DNA of 64,000 nt from Pseudomonas sp. DG56-2. Its GTDB lineage: Bacteria > Pseudomonadota > Gammaproteobacteria > Pseudomonadales > Pseudomonadaceae. The stretch lies in NCBI RefSeq assembly GCF_004803755.1, contig NZ_CP032311.1, forward strand, positions 5,234,001 to 5,298,000, read 5' to 3'. Shown piece after piece: positions 7,369 through 15,498 of the stretch. Made by a program: the position numbers and the translations under genes. Position 1 is the first letter of the stretch. Each line of letters opens with the position of its first letter. The notes beneath the pieces are model-generated. The model was not told the DNA's origin, did not search any database, and worked only from the letters and a program-made list of their open reading frames with translations.

Positions 7369-8478
7369 ATGCCCGACCTTCGTACTGCCCAGCCTGAACT
7401 GCCTGCCCTGTTTGAACAGGTGCAAACGCACTTTACCCAGCGCATTGTGCCGCTCTGGCAAGGTCCGGGCTGGAATGCAGAAATGGCGCTGCCTTTCGAA
7501 GCCCTCGATCCCCAGCATCAGCCCCTGCCAGTGCAGCGATACCGGGCCATGGCCTGTGCGCGCCAGCTGTACCTGTTCAGCAGCCGGATCGAACAGCCTG
7601 GTGCCCGCGAGCGTGCTGGCGCGCTGTTTCGCTCGCTGCAACGGCACTTCCACGATGCCGAGCATGGCGGCTGGTTCTACAGCATCGATGCCCAGGGTAA
7701 ACCGCTGGATCGGCGCAAAGACCTTTATACCCACGCCTTCATCATTTTTGCCTGCGCTCATTACTGGGGACAGGTTCGTGAACAATTGGTCGAGTCCACG
7801 CTCAATGCTGCCCTGAGCATCGTCGCTGAGCGTTTCGGCCGTGATGATGGGCTGTATGAAGCCAGTCTTGATGAGGACTGGTCGGATCTGCATAGCGGTC
7901 CGCTTCAGAACCCACTGATGCACCTGGCCGAAGCGTTTCTTGCCACATTGGCCGTGCGCGACGATGCGGCGGTGCAGAGCGCGTTGCAAAACCTGGCGGC
8001 TGCCATGCAAACGCACTTCGTCGATCCTGATCATGGGGTGATGTTGGAAAAGCCTCGCGGCGCTGTGGACAACTGGTTCGAGCCAGGGCACCAGTTCGAA
8101 TGGTTCTATCTACTCGAGTCTTCGCCACTATTGCGTGGTGGCGAGCTGCACGCGTCCCTCGACCGCGCATTTGCCTACGCCGAACAATACGGGGTGAAAG
8201 GTACGGCGGTCTTGTCCATGCTCGGCAGCGAGGGCCAGCTCCGCGATGCCACCCAGCGCATCTGGGCTCAAGCCGAGTACCTGCGGGCCTTGGCCCTGCG
8301 CTGTAACAGTGCCGACAAGGTGCTCACCCAGCTCCTAGCGCTACAACGCGACTTCCTGCATGCCGGTGGCTGGCACGAGTGCCGCGATGCCAATGGTGCT
8401 GTCAGCCGCAGCGATATGCCGTCGACCACGCCTTATCATCTGGCCACCTGCCTGCAGGGGCTTGAGCAGCAGATTTGA
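7369..8478 (+). CDS. AGE-family sugar epimerase/isomerase (mannose isomerase-like)
   Basis: A 369-residue protein of the N-acylglucosamine 2-epimerase family with an (alpha/alpha)6-barrel. Visible family blocks include RYRAMACARQLYLFSS (about 57-72), DLYTHAFIIFACAHYW (about 118-133, with the conserved His), NPLMHLAEAFLATLAV, and WFEPGHQFEWFYLLE (about 225-239), which carries the catalytic-site His of AGE enzymes. A later His lies in GGWHECRD. The absence of a nucleotide-binding insert points to a free-sugar aldose-ketose isomerase such as mannose/fructose rather than an ATP-activated N-acyl epimerase. Substrate is inferred only. It starts 55 bp after the TetR-type gene. Confidence 0.85.
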   Translation: MPDLRTAQPELPALFEQVQTHFTQRIVPLWQGPGWNAEMALPFEALDPQHQPLPVQRYRAMACARQLYLFSSRIEQPGARERAGALFRSLQRHFHDAEHGGWFYSIDAQGKPLDRRKDLYTHAFIIFACAHYWGQVREQLVESTLNAALSIVAERFGRDDGLYEASLDEDWSDLHSGPLQNPLMHLAEAFLATLAVRDDAAVQSALQNLAAAMQTHFVDPDHGVMLEKPRGAVDNWFEPGHQFEWFYLLESSPLLRGGELHASLDRAFAYAEQYGVKGTAVLSMLGSEGQLRDATQRIWAQAEYLRALALRCNSADKVLTQLLALQRDFLHAGGWHECRDANGAVSRSDMPSTTPYHLATCLQGLEQQI

Positions 8479-8482
8479 TGCG

Positions 8483-8504
8483 ATCGCGGGACGCGTCCCG
8501 CGAT
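8483..8504. terminator. Hairpin between convergent genes
   Basis: atcgcggga (8483-8491), loop cgcg and tcccgcgat (8496-8504) form a 9-bp perfect stem between the isomerase and dehydrogenase stop codons. It is related in sequence to the REP palindromes seen elsewhere in the window. There is no long T-run. Confidence 0.55.
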
Positions 8505-8511
8505 ACCTTCC

Positions 8512-9279
8512 TCAGGCCTTCCCCGACCTGTCGATTGCAAACCCGGCCAAAGTCTGACGCACCGGCATCAGCTCAATGCTGTTGATGTTGATGTGCGCCG
8601 GCTGATTGAGAATCCAAAAGATAGTCTCGGCAATATCCTGCGGCTGGATCGCTTCGATGCCAGCGTAAGTGGCGTCATAGCGCGCCTGGTCGCCGCCGAA
8701 ACGCACCAATGAGAATTCGCTTTCGCACATTCCCGGCTCAATGTTGCTCACGCGCACGCCCGTGCCTTGCAGGTCACAGCGCAGGCTCGAGGAAAACTGA
8801 GCGACAAAGGCCTTGGTACCGCCGTAGACATGGCTGCCAGGGTACGGATAAGTGCCCGCCACCGACCCCACGTTCAAAATGGTGGCGCCACGGCCATGCG
8901 CGATCAAACGTGGCAGCAACAAGCGGGTGCTGTACATCAAGCCCTTGATATTGGTGTCGACCATGGTGTCCCAGTCGTCCAGGTCGCACTTGGGAGCAGG
9001 TTCGGCCCCCAGCGCCAGGCCTGCGTTGTTGATCAGCCCGCGTAGTTTGGCGAACGATGGCGGCAAATTGGCAATCGCCTCCTCCATGGCCCCACGGTCC
9101 CGTACATCCAGGACCAGGCCATGCACTTCAGTCTTTTTCGCAAGCTCTTCACATAGCGCGTCCAGGCGCTCCTGACGGCGACCAGTCAACACCAGCGACC
9201 AACCTGCTTCGGCGAATCGACGGGCACAGGCTTCGCCGAAACCTGAGGTCGCGCCAGTGATGAATAGAGTGGAAGTCAT
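8512..9279 (-). CDS. Short-chain dehydrogenase/reductase, YdfG-like
   Basis: A 255-residue classical SDR enzyme. The Rossmann motif TGATSGFG is at residues 9-16, NNAG lies in LRGLINNAGLA (about 80-90), a Ser precedes the catalytic pair, and YGGTKAF (about 152-158) gives the YxxxK motif. TGRRQERL after strand 2 suggests NADP(H). The sequence resembles YdfG, an NADP-dependent 3-hydroxy acid (malonic semialdehyde/serine) dehydrogenase; this is a family-level assignment. It is transcribed away from the large gene-free region. Confidence 0.87.
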   Translation of the reverse strand: MTSTLFITGATSGFGEACARRFAEAGWSLVLTGRRQERLDALCEELAKKTEVHGLVLDVRDRGAMEEAIANLPPSFAKLRGLINNAGLALGAEPAPKCDLDDWDTMVDTNIKGLMYSTRLLLPRLIAHGRGATILNVGSVAGTYPYPGSHVYGGTKAFVAQFSSSLRCDLQGTGVRVSNIEPGMCESEFSLVRFGGDQARYDATYAGIEAIQPQDIAETIFWILNQPAHININSIELMPVRQTLAGFAIDRSGKA

Positions 9280-9948
9280 CGGTTACTCCTTGCAAAGTCA
9301 GTATCACGGAGCGGCAGAATGCCCGGCGGCAACCTTGCCAGCAAGCGCACATCTTCTGTACAAAAAACAACCAAAAACATCAACACCTTGATCTACAAGG
9401 GCTGTAGCAAGCTTTACTCACCTTATCCACAGTCTCTTGCACAAAATCCGGGGGCAACTTTTCCTCGGCATTGCTGGCCTGATGGATAACTCAAAAGTAT
9501 TTTCCTTGACCGCAACCTGTCGAATTGACCTCAGTCCATCCGCGACCGTCATGACGGCATTTTCGATGATGGCTCAAGGCCTATCAACACGCTGCTTACA
9601 GCGTTCTTTCCAATGCTTGCCCACAGACTTATCCACAGGCACGCAGAGGGGTTTTGCGCCAAAGCAGAGTACCTATAAAAGACTTGACAAAGGCTGGCAA
9701 AAATCTTTATCGAACACTTGATCAAAAAACGATCATAGCGCTGAAAGCCTTATAGATAAAGGCTTACAGCAAGGTGCTACCAAGTTACCCACAGCCGCTT
9801 CCACACCAATGGTGGACAACTCAAAACCTCGACAAAACATCCGCTTGCAGCGACTTTGTGTCGCGGCGCAAAGGAAGTACTCGTAAGGTTTTCCACAAAG
9901 CTGTGGACAAAAAAAGCCCCGCATCGCAGGGCTGTTTTTCCGATCGAA
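9280..9948. other. 669-bp gene-free region with clustered DnaA-box-like nonamers
   Basis: No credible gene. Exact ttatccaca nonamers occur at 9423-9431 and 9629-9637 (+). ttttccaca, also matching TTWTNCACA, is at 9889-9897 (+). One-mismatch copies are at 9785-9793 (ttaccacaca-type: ttacccaca) and 9902-9910 (ttgtccaca on the minus strand). Two-mismatch copies are at 9617-9625 and, on the minus strand, near 9811-9819. The middle (9661-9760) is AT-rich with a small hairpin at 9745-9765. A ttgaca at 9684-9689 lacks a good -10. It may be a DnaA-binding or titration region, or it may encode an unrecognised small RNA. Confidence 0.55.
9909..9933 (-). terminator. Terminator of the liv operon
   Basis: Read on the minus strand, agccc and ggggct-type arms (9915-9933, inner gc/gc pairs) are followed by a run of seven Ts (9915 down to 9909). 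It lies 16 bp after the livF stop. The plus strand also has gttttt after the stem, so it could act both ways. Confidence 0.75.
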
Positions 9949-10665
9949 TCAATGCCCGCCGAGATAGGCGTTTCGTACTTCCTCGTTGACCAGCAGTTCT
10001 TGCCCGGTGCCGGTAAGGCGGATCTGTCCGTTGACCATCACGTAGGCACGATCAGACAGCTTCAGGGCGTGGTTGGCGTTTTGCTCGACCAGGAAGATGG
10101 TCATGCCGGTCTTGGCCAGTTCTCTGAGCGTGGCGAAGATCTGTTTGACCACGATCGGCGCCAGGCCCAGCGACGGCTCATCGAGCAGCAATAACTTAGG
10201 CCGACTCATCAACGCCCGGGCGATGGCCAACATCTGCTGCTCACCACCCGACATGGTCATGGCCCGCTGATTGCGCCGCTCCTTGAGCCGCGGGAACAAC
10301 TCGAACATGCGTTGCATGTCTTCACTGGCATGTTTATCGCCGATAGGAATGGTGCCCATCATCAGGTTTTCTTCTACCGACATGTCCGGGAACACCCGGC
10401 GCCCTTCAGGCGACTGGGCGATGCCGTTCGAGGCAATGTAGTGCGAAGACTTGTGGGTGATGTCAGTACCGCGATAGACAATCTGCCCGCCAGCCGCCCG
10501 CGGTTGGCCGAAGATTGACATCAGCAGGGTCGACTTGCCGGCACCGTTGGAGCCGATCAGGCTCACGGTTTCGCCTTCGTCGATGTGCATCGAGACTTTT
10601 TTCAGGGCCTGGATCGGACCATAGAACACATCCAGGTCCTTGAGTTCGAGAATGGGGGCAGTCAT
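9949..10665 (-). CDS. livF: Branched-chain amino acid ABC transporter ATP-binding protein LivF
   Basis: A 238-residue ABC ATPase. Walker A is GSNGAGKST (about residues 38-46), the ABC signature is MSGGEQQMLAIARAL (about 137-151), and Walker B is LLLLDEPSLGL (about 157-167). The short form without extra domain fits LivF/BraG. It pairs with LivG to power uptake of leucine, isoleucine and valine through the LivHM channel at the inner membrane. Its start overlaps the livG stop by 4 nt (atga), so translation is coupled. It is the last gene of the operon. Confidence 0.95.
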   Translation of the reverse strand: MTAPILELKDLDVFYGPIQALKKVSMHIDEGETVSLIGSNGAGKSTLLMSIFGQPRAAGGQIVYRGTDITHKSSHYIASNGIAQSPEGRRVFPDMSVEENLMMGTIPIGDKHASEDMQRMFELFPRLKERRNQRAMTMSGGEQQMLAIARALMSRPKLLLLDEPSLGLAPIVVKQIFATLRELAKTGMTIFLVEQNANHALKLSDRAYVMVNGQIRLTGTGQELLVNEEVRNAYLGGH

Positions 10666-11537
10666 ACCAGCTCCTCTTCGTCGGCACCCAGGTAGGCGGC
10701 GATTACCGTCGGGTTGTTGCGAATATCCTGTGGCGCGCCTTCGGCGATCACGTTGCCGTGGTCAAGTACCACGATGTGATCAGAGATGCTCATAACCATG
10801 CCCATGTCATGCTCGATGAGCACGACAGTCAGATCGTGCTCGTCGCGCAGCACTCGAATCATTCTGCTCAGGGCTTCGGTTTCCTGCGGGTTCAGGCCCG
10901 CTGCCGGTTCGTCCAGGCAGATGATCTGAGGCCGTGTGCACATGGCACGGGCGATTTCCAGTCGGCGCTGCTGGCCGTAGGACAGCTCACCGGCCAAGCG
11001 GTTGGCGCAGTCCACCAGGTCGACCACTTCCAACCAGTAGAAGGCGTGATCGAGGGCATCGCTTTCGGCTTTTCGGTAGCCCTTGGTATTGAGCACACCG
11101 GCCAGCAGACTGCGGTTTACCCACATGTGCTGGGCCACCAGCAGGTTCTCCACCACCGACATTTCCTTGAACAGGCGAATGTTCTGGAAAGTCCGCGCCA
11201 GCCCCGCCCGGTTGACCAGGTGAGTACCGCCAAACATTTTGTAGTGCAGCCGGTTGATGAAGCGTTTGGGCGAAACGAAATCACTCAACTGAAAGCGTTC
11301 GCCAAGCAGTTGGATAACGTTGGTACGCGTGCCGCGCATGTTCAGTTCGATCTTGCCGCCGCTGGCCTTGTAGAAACCGGTCAGGCAGTTGAACACCGTG
11401 GTTTTTCCCGCACCGTTCGGGCCGATCAAGGCGAAGATGGAGTTGCGCTTGACCTTGAGACTGACATCGCTGAGCGCCTTGATACCACCAAAGTGCATCA
11501 TCAGGTTGTCGACCGAAAGAATCACGTCGTCGCTCAT
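10662..11537 (-). CDS. livG: Branched-chain amino acid ABC transporter ATP-binding protein LivG
   Basis: A 291-residue ABC ATPase with Walker A GPNGAGKTT (about 38-46), signature LSYGQQRRLEIARAM (about 180-194) and Walker B ICLDEPAAGLN (about 201-211). An insertion of about 50 residues after Walker A (containing LLGERFQLSDF) is usual for Pseudomonas LivG/BraF. It forms the second nucleotide-binding subunit with LivF. It overlaps livM and livF by 4 nt at each end. Confidence 0.95.
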   Translation of the reverse strand: MSDDVILSVDNLMMHFGGIKALSDVSLKVKRNSIFALIGPNGAGKTTVFNCLTGFYKASGGKIELNMRGTRTNVIQLLGERFQLSDFVSPKRFINRLHYKMFGGTHLVNRAGLARTFQNIRLFKEMSVVENLLVAQHMWVNRSLLAGVLNTKGYRKAESDALDHAFYWLEVVDLVDCANRLAGELSYGQQRRLEIARAMCTRPQIICLDEPAAGLNPQETEALSRMIRVLRDEHDLTVVLIEHDMGMVMSISDHIVVLDHGNVIAEGAPQDIRNNPTVIAAYLGADEEELV

Positions 11538-12817
11538 GGCGCTACTCCTTTACGCGGAACTACACCGGTGCGGCTGATACGAATCAGGCCACGCGGTCTC
11601 CAGATCATCATCAACACCATGAGCACCCCGAATAGCAGCACTCGGTATTCGGAGAAGCTACGCAGCAGTTCCGGGGCAACAGTCAGAACGAAGGCAGCGA
11701 TCACCACACCGACCGTGGAGCCCATGCCACCCAGTACCACGATGGCCAGGATCAACGCCGACTCGAAGAAGGTGAACGAAGACGGGTTTACAAAGCCCTG
11801 GTAGCTGGCGAAGAACACTCCGGCCAAGCCGGCGGTAGAGGCACCGAGGGTGAACGCAGAAAGTTTTACCAATACATGGTTCAGGCCCATTGAGCGGCAG
11901 GCAATTTCGTCTTCACGCAAGGCTTCCCAGGCGCGCCCCACCGGCATACGGGTCAACCGGTGCTTGATGTACAACACCGCCATCACCACCAGGAACAGCA
12001 CGATGTAGATGAACAGGAATTTCACGTTGGGGTTGTAGTCGATGCCAAAGAACTCATGGAACGGGATCCCGCCGTCCTTGGCTCGACGTCCAAACTCGAT
12101 GCCCAGAAACGTTGGCGAAGGCACCGGCATGCCATTGGGGCCGCCGGTGAACGACAGCCAGTTGTTGAGCACCAGGCGAATGATTTCACCAAAGCCCAGG
12201 GTCACAATGGCCAGGTAGTCACCGTGCATCCTCAGCACCGGGAAACCCAATATGCACCCAGCCAGCGCCGCTGCAATCGCTGCCAGTGGCAATACGGTCC
12301 AGAAGCCCAGGCCAAGGTACTGATAGCCCAGCGCCAGGCCATAGGCACCGATGGCGTAGAACGCCACGTAACCCAGGTCGAGCAGCCCAGCCAGCCCGAC
12401 CACAATGTTCAGGCCCAGCCCAAGCAGCACGTAGATCAGGCCAAGGATGACGACCGTGAGCAGGTACTTGTTGGCAAAGAAGGGGAAGACAATGGCGATC
12501 ACCACCAGCGCCGGAATAATCCAGCGCAGGCGTGATTTGTAGTCCGGCGCCAACACGTGCACGCCCGAACCGCTGCCTTCGAAACCTTGCAGGATCGACT
12601 GGCCTTTAGGAGTTTGCAGAAACAGGCTGAGCAGGAAACGCCCGGCCATCACGCCGGCAACCAGCCAGGCGACACGGGTGGGCTCCATGTTGAAGCTGTA
12701 GCCGTCGAGCACGACGCCGACGATGGGTCCGAAGACAATCAGGGAAATCAGCCCGGCGAGAATCGCGTCGATCAGGCTACGCTTGATATCGAATGAGTTG
12801 GTTTTGGCAGCAGACAT
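11534..12817 (-). CDS. livM: Branched-chain amino acid ABC transporter permease LivM
   Basis: A 427-residue inner-membrane permease. The first 110 residues are the extra N-terminal domain found in proteobacterial LivM (DUF3382 type). A permease core follows with GLGLNIVVGLAGLLDLGYVAFYAIGAY-like blocks and the cytoplasmic coupling loop GRAWEALREDEIACRSMGLN (about residues 295-315), which contacts the ATPases. The C-terminal helix contains VVLGGMGSTVGVV. It forms the channel with LivH. It overlaps livG by 4 nt and starts 2 nt after the livH stop. Confidence 0.95.
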   Translation of the reverse strand: MSAAKTNSFDIKRSLIDAILAGLISLIVFGPIVGVVLDGYSFNMEPTRVAWLVAGVMAGRFLLSLFLQTPKGQSILQGFEGSGSGVHVLAPDYKSRLRWIIPALVVIAIVFPFFANKYLLTVVILGLIYVLLGLGLNIVVGLAGLLDLGYVAFYAIGAYGLALGYQYLGLGFWTVLPLAAIAAALAGCILGFPVLRMHGDYLAIVTLGFGEIIRLVLNNWLSFTGGPNGMPVPSPTFLGIEFGRRAKDGGIPFHEFFGIDYNPNVKFLFIYIVLFLVVMAVLYIKHRLTRMPVGRAWEALREDEIACRSMGLNHVLVKLSAFTLGASTAGLAGVFFASYQGFVNPSSFTFFESALILAIVVLGGMGSTVGVVIAAFVLTVAPELLRSFSEYRVLLFGVLMVLMMIWRPRGLIRISRTGVVPRKGVAP

Positions 12818-12819
12818 AC

Positions 12820-13734
12820 TTACACCTTCGCCACGAGAGGGCGACCCAGCAGGCCTTGGGGACGGAAGATCAGAATCAGCACCAGGAGGGAGAAACTGAA
12901 CACGTCTTTGTAGTCGGAGTTGATCATCCCGGAGAACAGCGACTCGGAAATACCAAGGATGATCCCGCCGAGCATGGCCCCCGGCAGTGAGCCAATCCCA
13001 CCCAACACCGCAGCGGTGAAAGCCTTGATGCCGATGATGAAGCCGGCATAGAAGTCGAAGGTGCCGTAGTTCATGGTGATCAGTACGCCCGCCAGCGCAG
13101 CCATTACGGCACCGATGACGAACACATAGGAAATCACCCGGTCAGTGTTGATGCCCAAGATCGAAGCCATCTTGCGATCCTGCTGGGTAGCACGGCACAT
13201 GCGCCCCAACTTGGTGAACTTGATGATGTAGGTAAGCGCGGCCATACCGACAAAAGCGGCGATCAGAATGAATATCTTGGTGTAGGTCAGTTGCACGAAG
13301 CCGGTGCCCACTTCCAGGCGCCAGGCGCCTTCGAGCAGGGTCGGTACGCCTTGCTGGCGTGCGCCCTGGCTGATCTGTGCGTAGTTTTGCAGGATGAGCG
13401 AAATACCGATGGCACTGATCAAGGGTGCCAGGCGGGTGGAGTTTCGCAGGGGCTTGTAGGCGATGCGTTCAATGGTCCAGCCATAGACGCCTGTTACCAC
13501 AATGGTGAAGATCAGCGTCCCGAGCATCAGCAGCGGGAAGGATTCGATACCGAAGTAAGCCAGCAATGCCAGACTGATCGCCGCCAGGTAGGCGGAAATC
13601 ATATAAACCTCGCCGTGCGCGAAGTTGATCATGCCGATAATGCCATAGACCATTGTGTAGCCGATGGCGATCAGACCATAGACAGACCCCAGGGTCAGCC
13701 CATTGATCAGTTGCTGCAGGAAAATACCATCCAT
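12820..13734 (-). CDS. livH: Branched-chain amino acid ABC transporter permease LivH
   Basis: A 304-residue permease with about eight membrane segments. LINGLTLGSVYGLIAIGYTM opens the protein, IGMINFAHGEVYMISAY is the classic LivH motif (about residues 33-49), and GRMCRATQQDRKMASILGIN (about 180-199) is the EAA-like loop for ATPase contact. AAVLGGIGSLPGAMLGG lies near the C-terminus. It forms the transmembrane channel with LivM. It is separated from livK by 158 bp containing a strong hairpin. Confidence 0.95.
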   Translation of the reverse strand: MDGIFLQQLINGLTLGSVYGLIAIGYTMVYGIIGMINFAHGEVYMISAYLAAISLALLAYFGIESFPLLMLGTLIFTIVVTGVYGWTIERIAYKPLRNSTRLAPLISAIGISLILQNYAQISQGARQQGVPTLLEGAWRLEVGTGFVQLTYTKIFILIAAFVGMAALTYIIKFTKLGRMCRATQQDRKMASILGINTDRVISYVFVIGAVMAALAGVLITMNYGTFDFYAGFIIGIKAFTAAVLGGIGSLPGAMLGGIILGISESLFSGMINSDYKDVFSFSLLVLILIFRPQGLLGRPLVAKV

Positions 13735-13858
13735 AACGCAATCTCACGTATTTGAGATTGCACAGCGCCGACTACGGTGAGGCCCGGATCAAGCGGCCCT
13801 CGCAGCGCAGGGTTGTGCAGATCTACGAGAAAAGACAGGTACTGCGCAAACCGGGTAG

Positions 13859-13882
13859 CGACCCGGGCAGGCGCCCGGGTCG
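13859..13882 (-). terminator. Intercistronic hairpin after livK
   Basis: cgacccgggc (13859-13868), a 4-nt loop and gcccgggtcg (13873-13882) form a 10-bp GC-rich stem 10 bp after the livK stop. No T-run follows in the direction of transcription, so it is more likely a partial terminator or mRNA-stabilising hairpin. It would raise binding protein over membrane subunits. Confidence 0.7.
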
Positions 13883-13892
13883 AATACCGTTG

Positions 13893-15029
13893 TTATTTTT
13901 GTTTTTCCAGTTGGTGGTACTTGCCTTGGGCATCCCACTGGTAGACCACGTAGTCAGAAACAGTCAGGTCACCTTTGGAGTCCCATTTTTTCTCGCCCAT
14001 CACGGTTTTCACCGGGTTGGCCTTGAGCCATTTGGCGGCGTCTTCGCCCTTGTTCGACTTGGCGCCGTTGAAGGCAGCGGCCAGCGCCTGGACCGAGGCG
14101 TAGGCATACAGGGTGTAGCCTTCAGGTTCGGTGCCAGCCTTGCGGAACTCCTCCACTACCGCCTTGCTGTCTGGCAGCAGACGTGGGTCGGCGCCAAAGG
14201 TCATGTACACGCCATCGACGTATTGCGCGCCGCCGGCGGTGGTGACCAGTTCATCGGTGACAATTCCGTCGTCGGACATGAACTTGACGTCCTTGAGGCC
14301 TTGCTCACGAAGCTGGCGAACCAGTGGGCCGGCTTCCGGGTGCAGGCCGCCGAAGTACACAACGTCGGCACCCGCGGCACGGATCTTGGTCACCACGGCA
14401 CTGAAGTCTTTCTCGCCCCGCGTCAGGCCTTCATACAGCACCGGGGTCACGCCACGCTTGGCCAACTGAGCCTTGGTGGCATCAGCCAGACCCTGGCCAT
14501 AGGTATCCTTGTCGTGCAGCACCACGACCTTCTTGCCCTTGAGCACATCAACGATGTAATCACCGGCGACGATGCCCTGCTGGTCGTCACGCCCGCACAT
14601 ACGGAACATGGCGCTCAGGCCGCGCTCGGTAACCTGTGGGTTGGTCGAGCCTGGGGTGATTGCGATGACCCCGGCTTCGTCGTACACCTCGGAAGCAGGA
14701 ATGGTGTTGGACGAGCAGAAGTGCCCGACCACGCCCGCCACCTTGTCCTGATCCACCAGGCGGTTGGCCACCGCAACAGCCTGCTTCGGCTCACAGGCGT
14801 CATCGCCTTTGACCAGAACGATCTTCTCGCCGTTAACCCCTCCCGCGGCATTGACGGCATCGGCCGCTGCCTGGGCACCTTTCATGTACTGCTCACCAAA
14901 CGCTGCGTTGGCACCGGTCATCGGGCCTGCTACGCCGATCTTGATGTCGGCCTGAACATACGAAGAAACACCCAGCGCCGTAGCTACGGCGAGGGCCAAA
15001 AAGCCTTTCTTGTAAAACGTCTGCGACAT
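13893..15029 (-). CDS. livK: Branched-chain amino acid-binding periplasmic protein LivK/BraC
   Basis: A 378-residue periplasmic binding protein. The signal peptide (about 27 residues, ending VQA) is followed by DIKIGVAGPMTGANAAFGEQ, the standard start of Leu/Ile/Val-binding proteins. YVDGVYMTFGADPRLLPDS and the C-terminal DLTVSDYVVYQWDAQGKYHQ also match LivK/BraC. It captures branched-chain amino acids and delivers them to LivHM. The start at 15029 is well supported: aaggag lies 9 nt upstream and the signal peptide begins there. It is first in the operon. A sigma-54 promoter lies about 60 bp upstream and an NtrC-like site about 275 bp upstream. Confidence 0.96.
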   Translation of the reverse strand: MSQTFYKKGFLALAVATALGVSSYVQADIKIGVAGPMTGANAAFGEQYMKGAQAAADAVNAAGGVNGEKIVLVKGDDACEPKQAVAVANRLVDQDKVAGVVGHFCSSNTIPASEVYDEAGVIAITPGSTNPQVTERGLSAMFRMCGRDDQQGIVAGDYIVDVLKGKKVVVLHDKDTYGQGLADATKAQLAKRGVTPVLYEGLTRGEKDFSAVVTKIRAAGADVVYFGGLHPEAGPLVRQLREQGLKDVKFMSDDGIVTDELVTTAGGAQYVDGVYMTFGADPRLLPDSKAVVEEFRKAGTEPEGYTLYAYASVQALAAAFNGAKSNKGEDAAKWLKANPVKTVMGEKKWDSKGDLTVSDYVVYQWDAQGKYHQLEKQK

Positions 15030-15087
15030 GAGGTGGTGCTCCTTGGAGTTTTTTTGGTTGGCACTACAACGTTCAGCAATTGCTCTG

Positions 15088-15103
15088 AGCAAGGGCCGTG
15101 CCA
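15088..15103 (-). promoter_or_regulatory. Sigma-54 (RpoN) promoter of livK
   Basis: Read on the minus strand the sequence is tggcacggcccttgct: TGGCAC, 5 bp, TTGCT. This equals the -24/-12 consensus TGGCAC-N5-TTGCW at every defined position, including the invariant GG and GC. Transcription would begin near 15078, giving a leader of about 50 nt before the livK ATG. It implies control by nitrogen supply or another enhancer-binding protein. Confidence 0.85.
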
Positions 15104-15301
15104 TTGGTTTTTTATTCTGGAAAAACTCGTGAAGAAGTTGTCGGGGCTTGAACCGCGTCCTTTTTTTATTGGCCGTGCAACCGTCTGCTTCACGCAAAGC
15201 GCCACCGCCTGCAAACAGAAAGAGCAACCGCCTAGTGCCATCATTGCAACCCCGGCAAGTGTTTACGTGCAACCAGCCTGTAACAGGATGCGTAACCGAA
15301 C

Positions 15302-15318
15302 TGCACATCCTTGGTGCG
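15302..15318. promoter_or_regulatory. NtrC-like enhancer site upstream of livK
   Basis: tgcaca, 5 bp, ggtgcg at 15302-15318 fits the NtrC dyad TGCACC-N5-GGTGCA at 10 of 12 positions. It lies about 230 bp upstream of the predicted sigma-54 start, within the range of bacterial enhancers. A looser dyad (gcacca at 15334-15339, tggtgt at 15352-15357) lies next to it. Confidence 0.55.
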
Positions 15319-15498
15319 CGACTGCTACAGCGGGCACCATTACAGGCTAGCTGGTGTGCTGTAAAAGCGCTGCCACAGTTGCCTGCTACCGATGTACCCC
15401 TGGCGTACCCGCCCGCCGACAGAAAAAGGCTGGCACAATGACAAGGTCTGCGTGTCGTTGCTGACAAATGATGGCGCGCGCCCCTTACGGAGCCCCTT

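Noticed and set aside
9437-9721. A 94-codon frame inside the DnaA-box region
   Set aside because: No ribosome binding site, low-complexity unlikely protein, and codon use unlike the neighbours; treated as non-coding.
13752-15350. A 532-codon plus-strand frame opposite livK
   Set aside because: Antisense to a clear LivK with signal peptide, promoter and ribosome binding site.
15431-15446. A second TGGCAC (plus strand) as sigma-54 promoter for pncB
   Set aside because: No TTGC at the correct -12 spacing; only the minus-strand site at 15088-15103 is complete.
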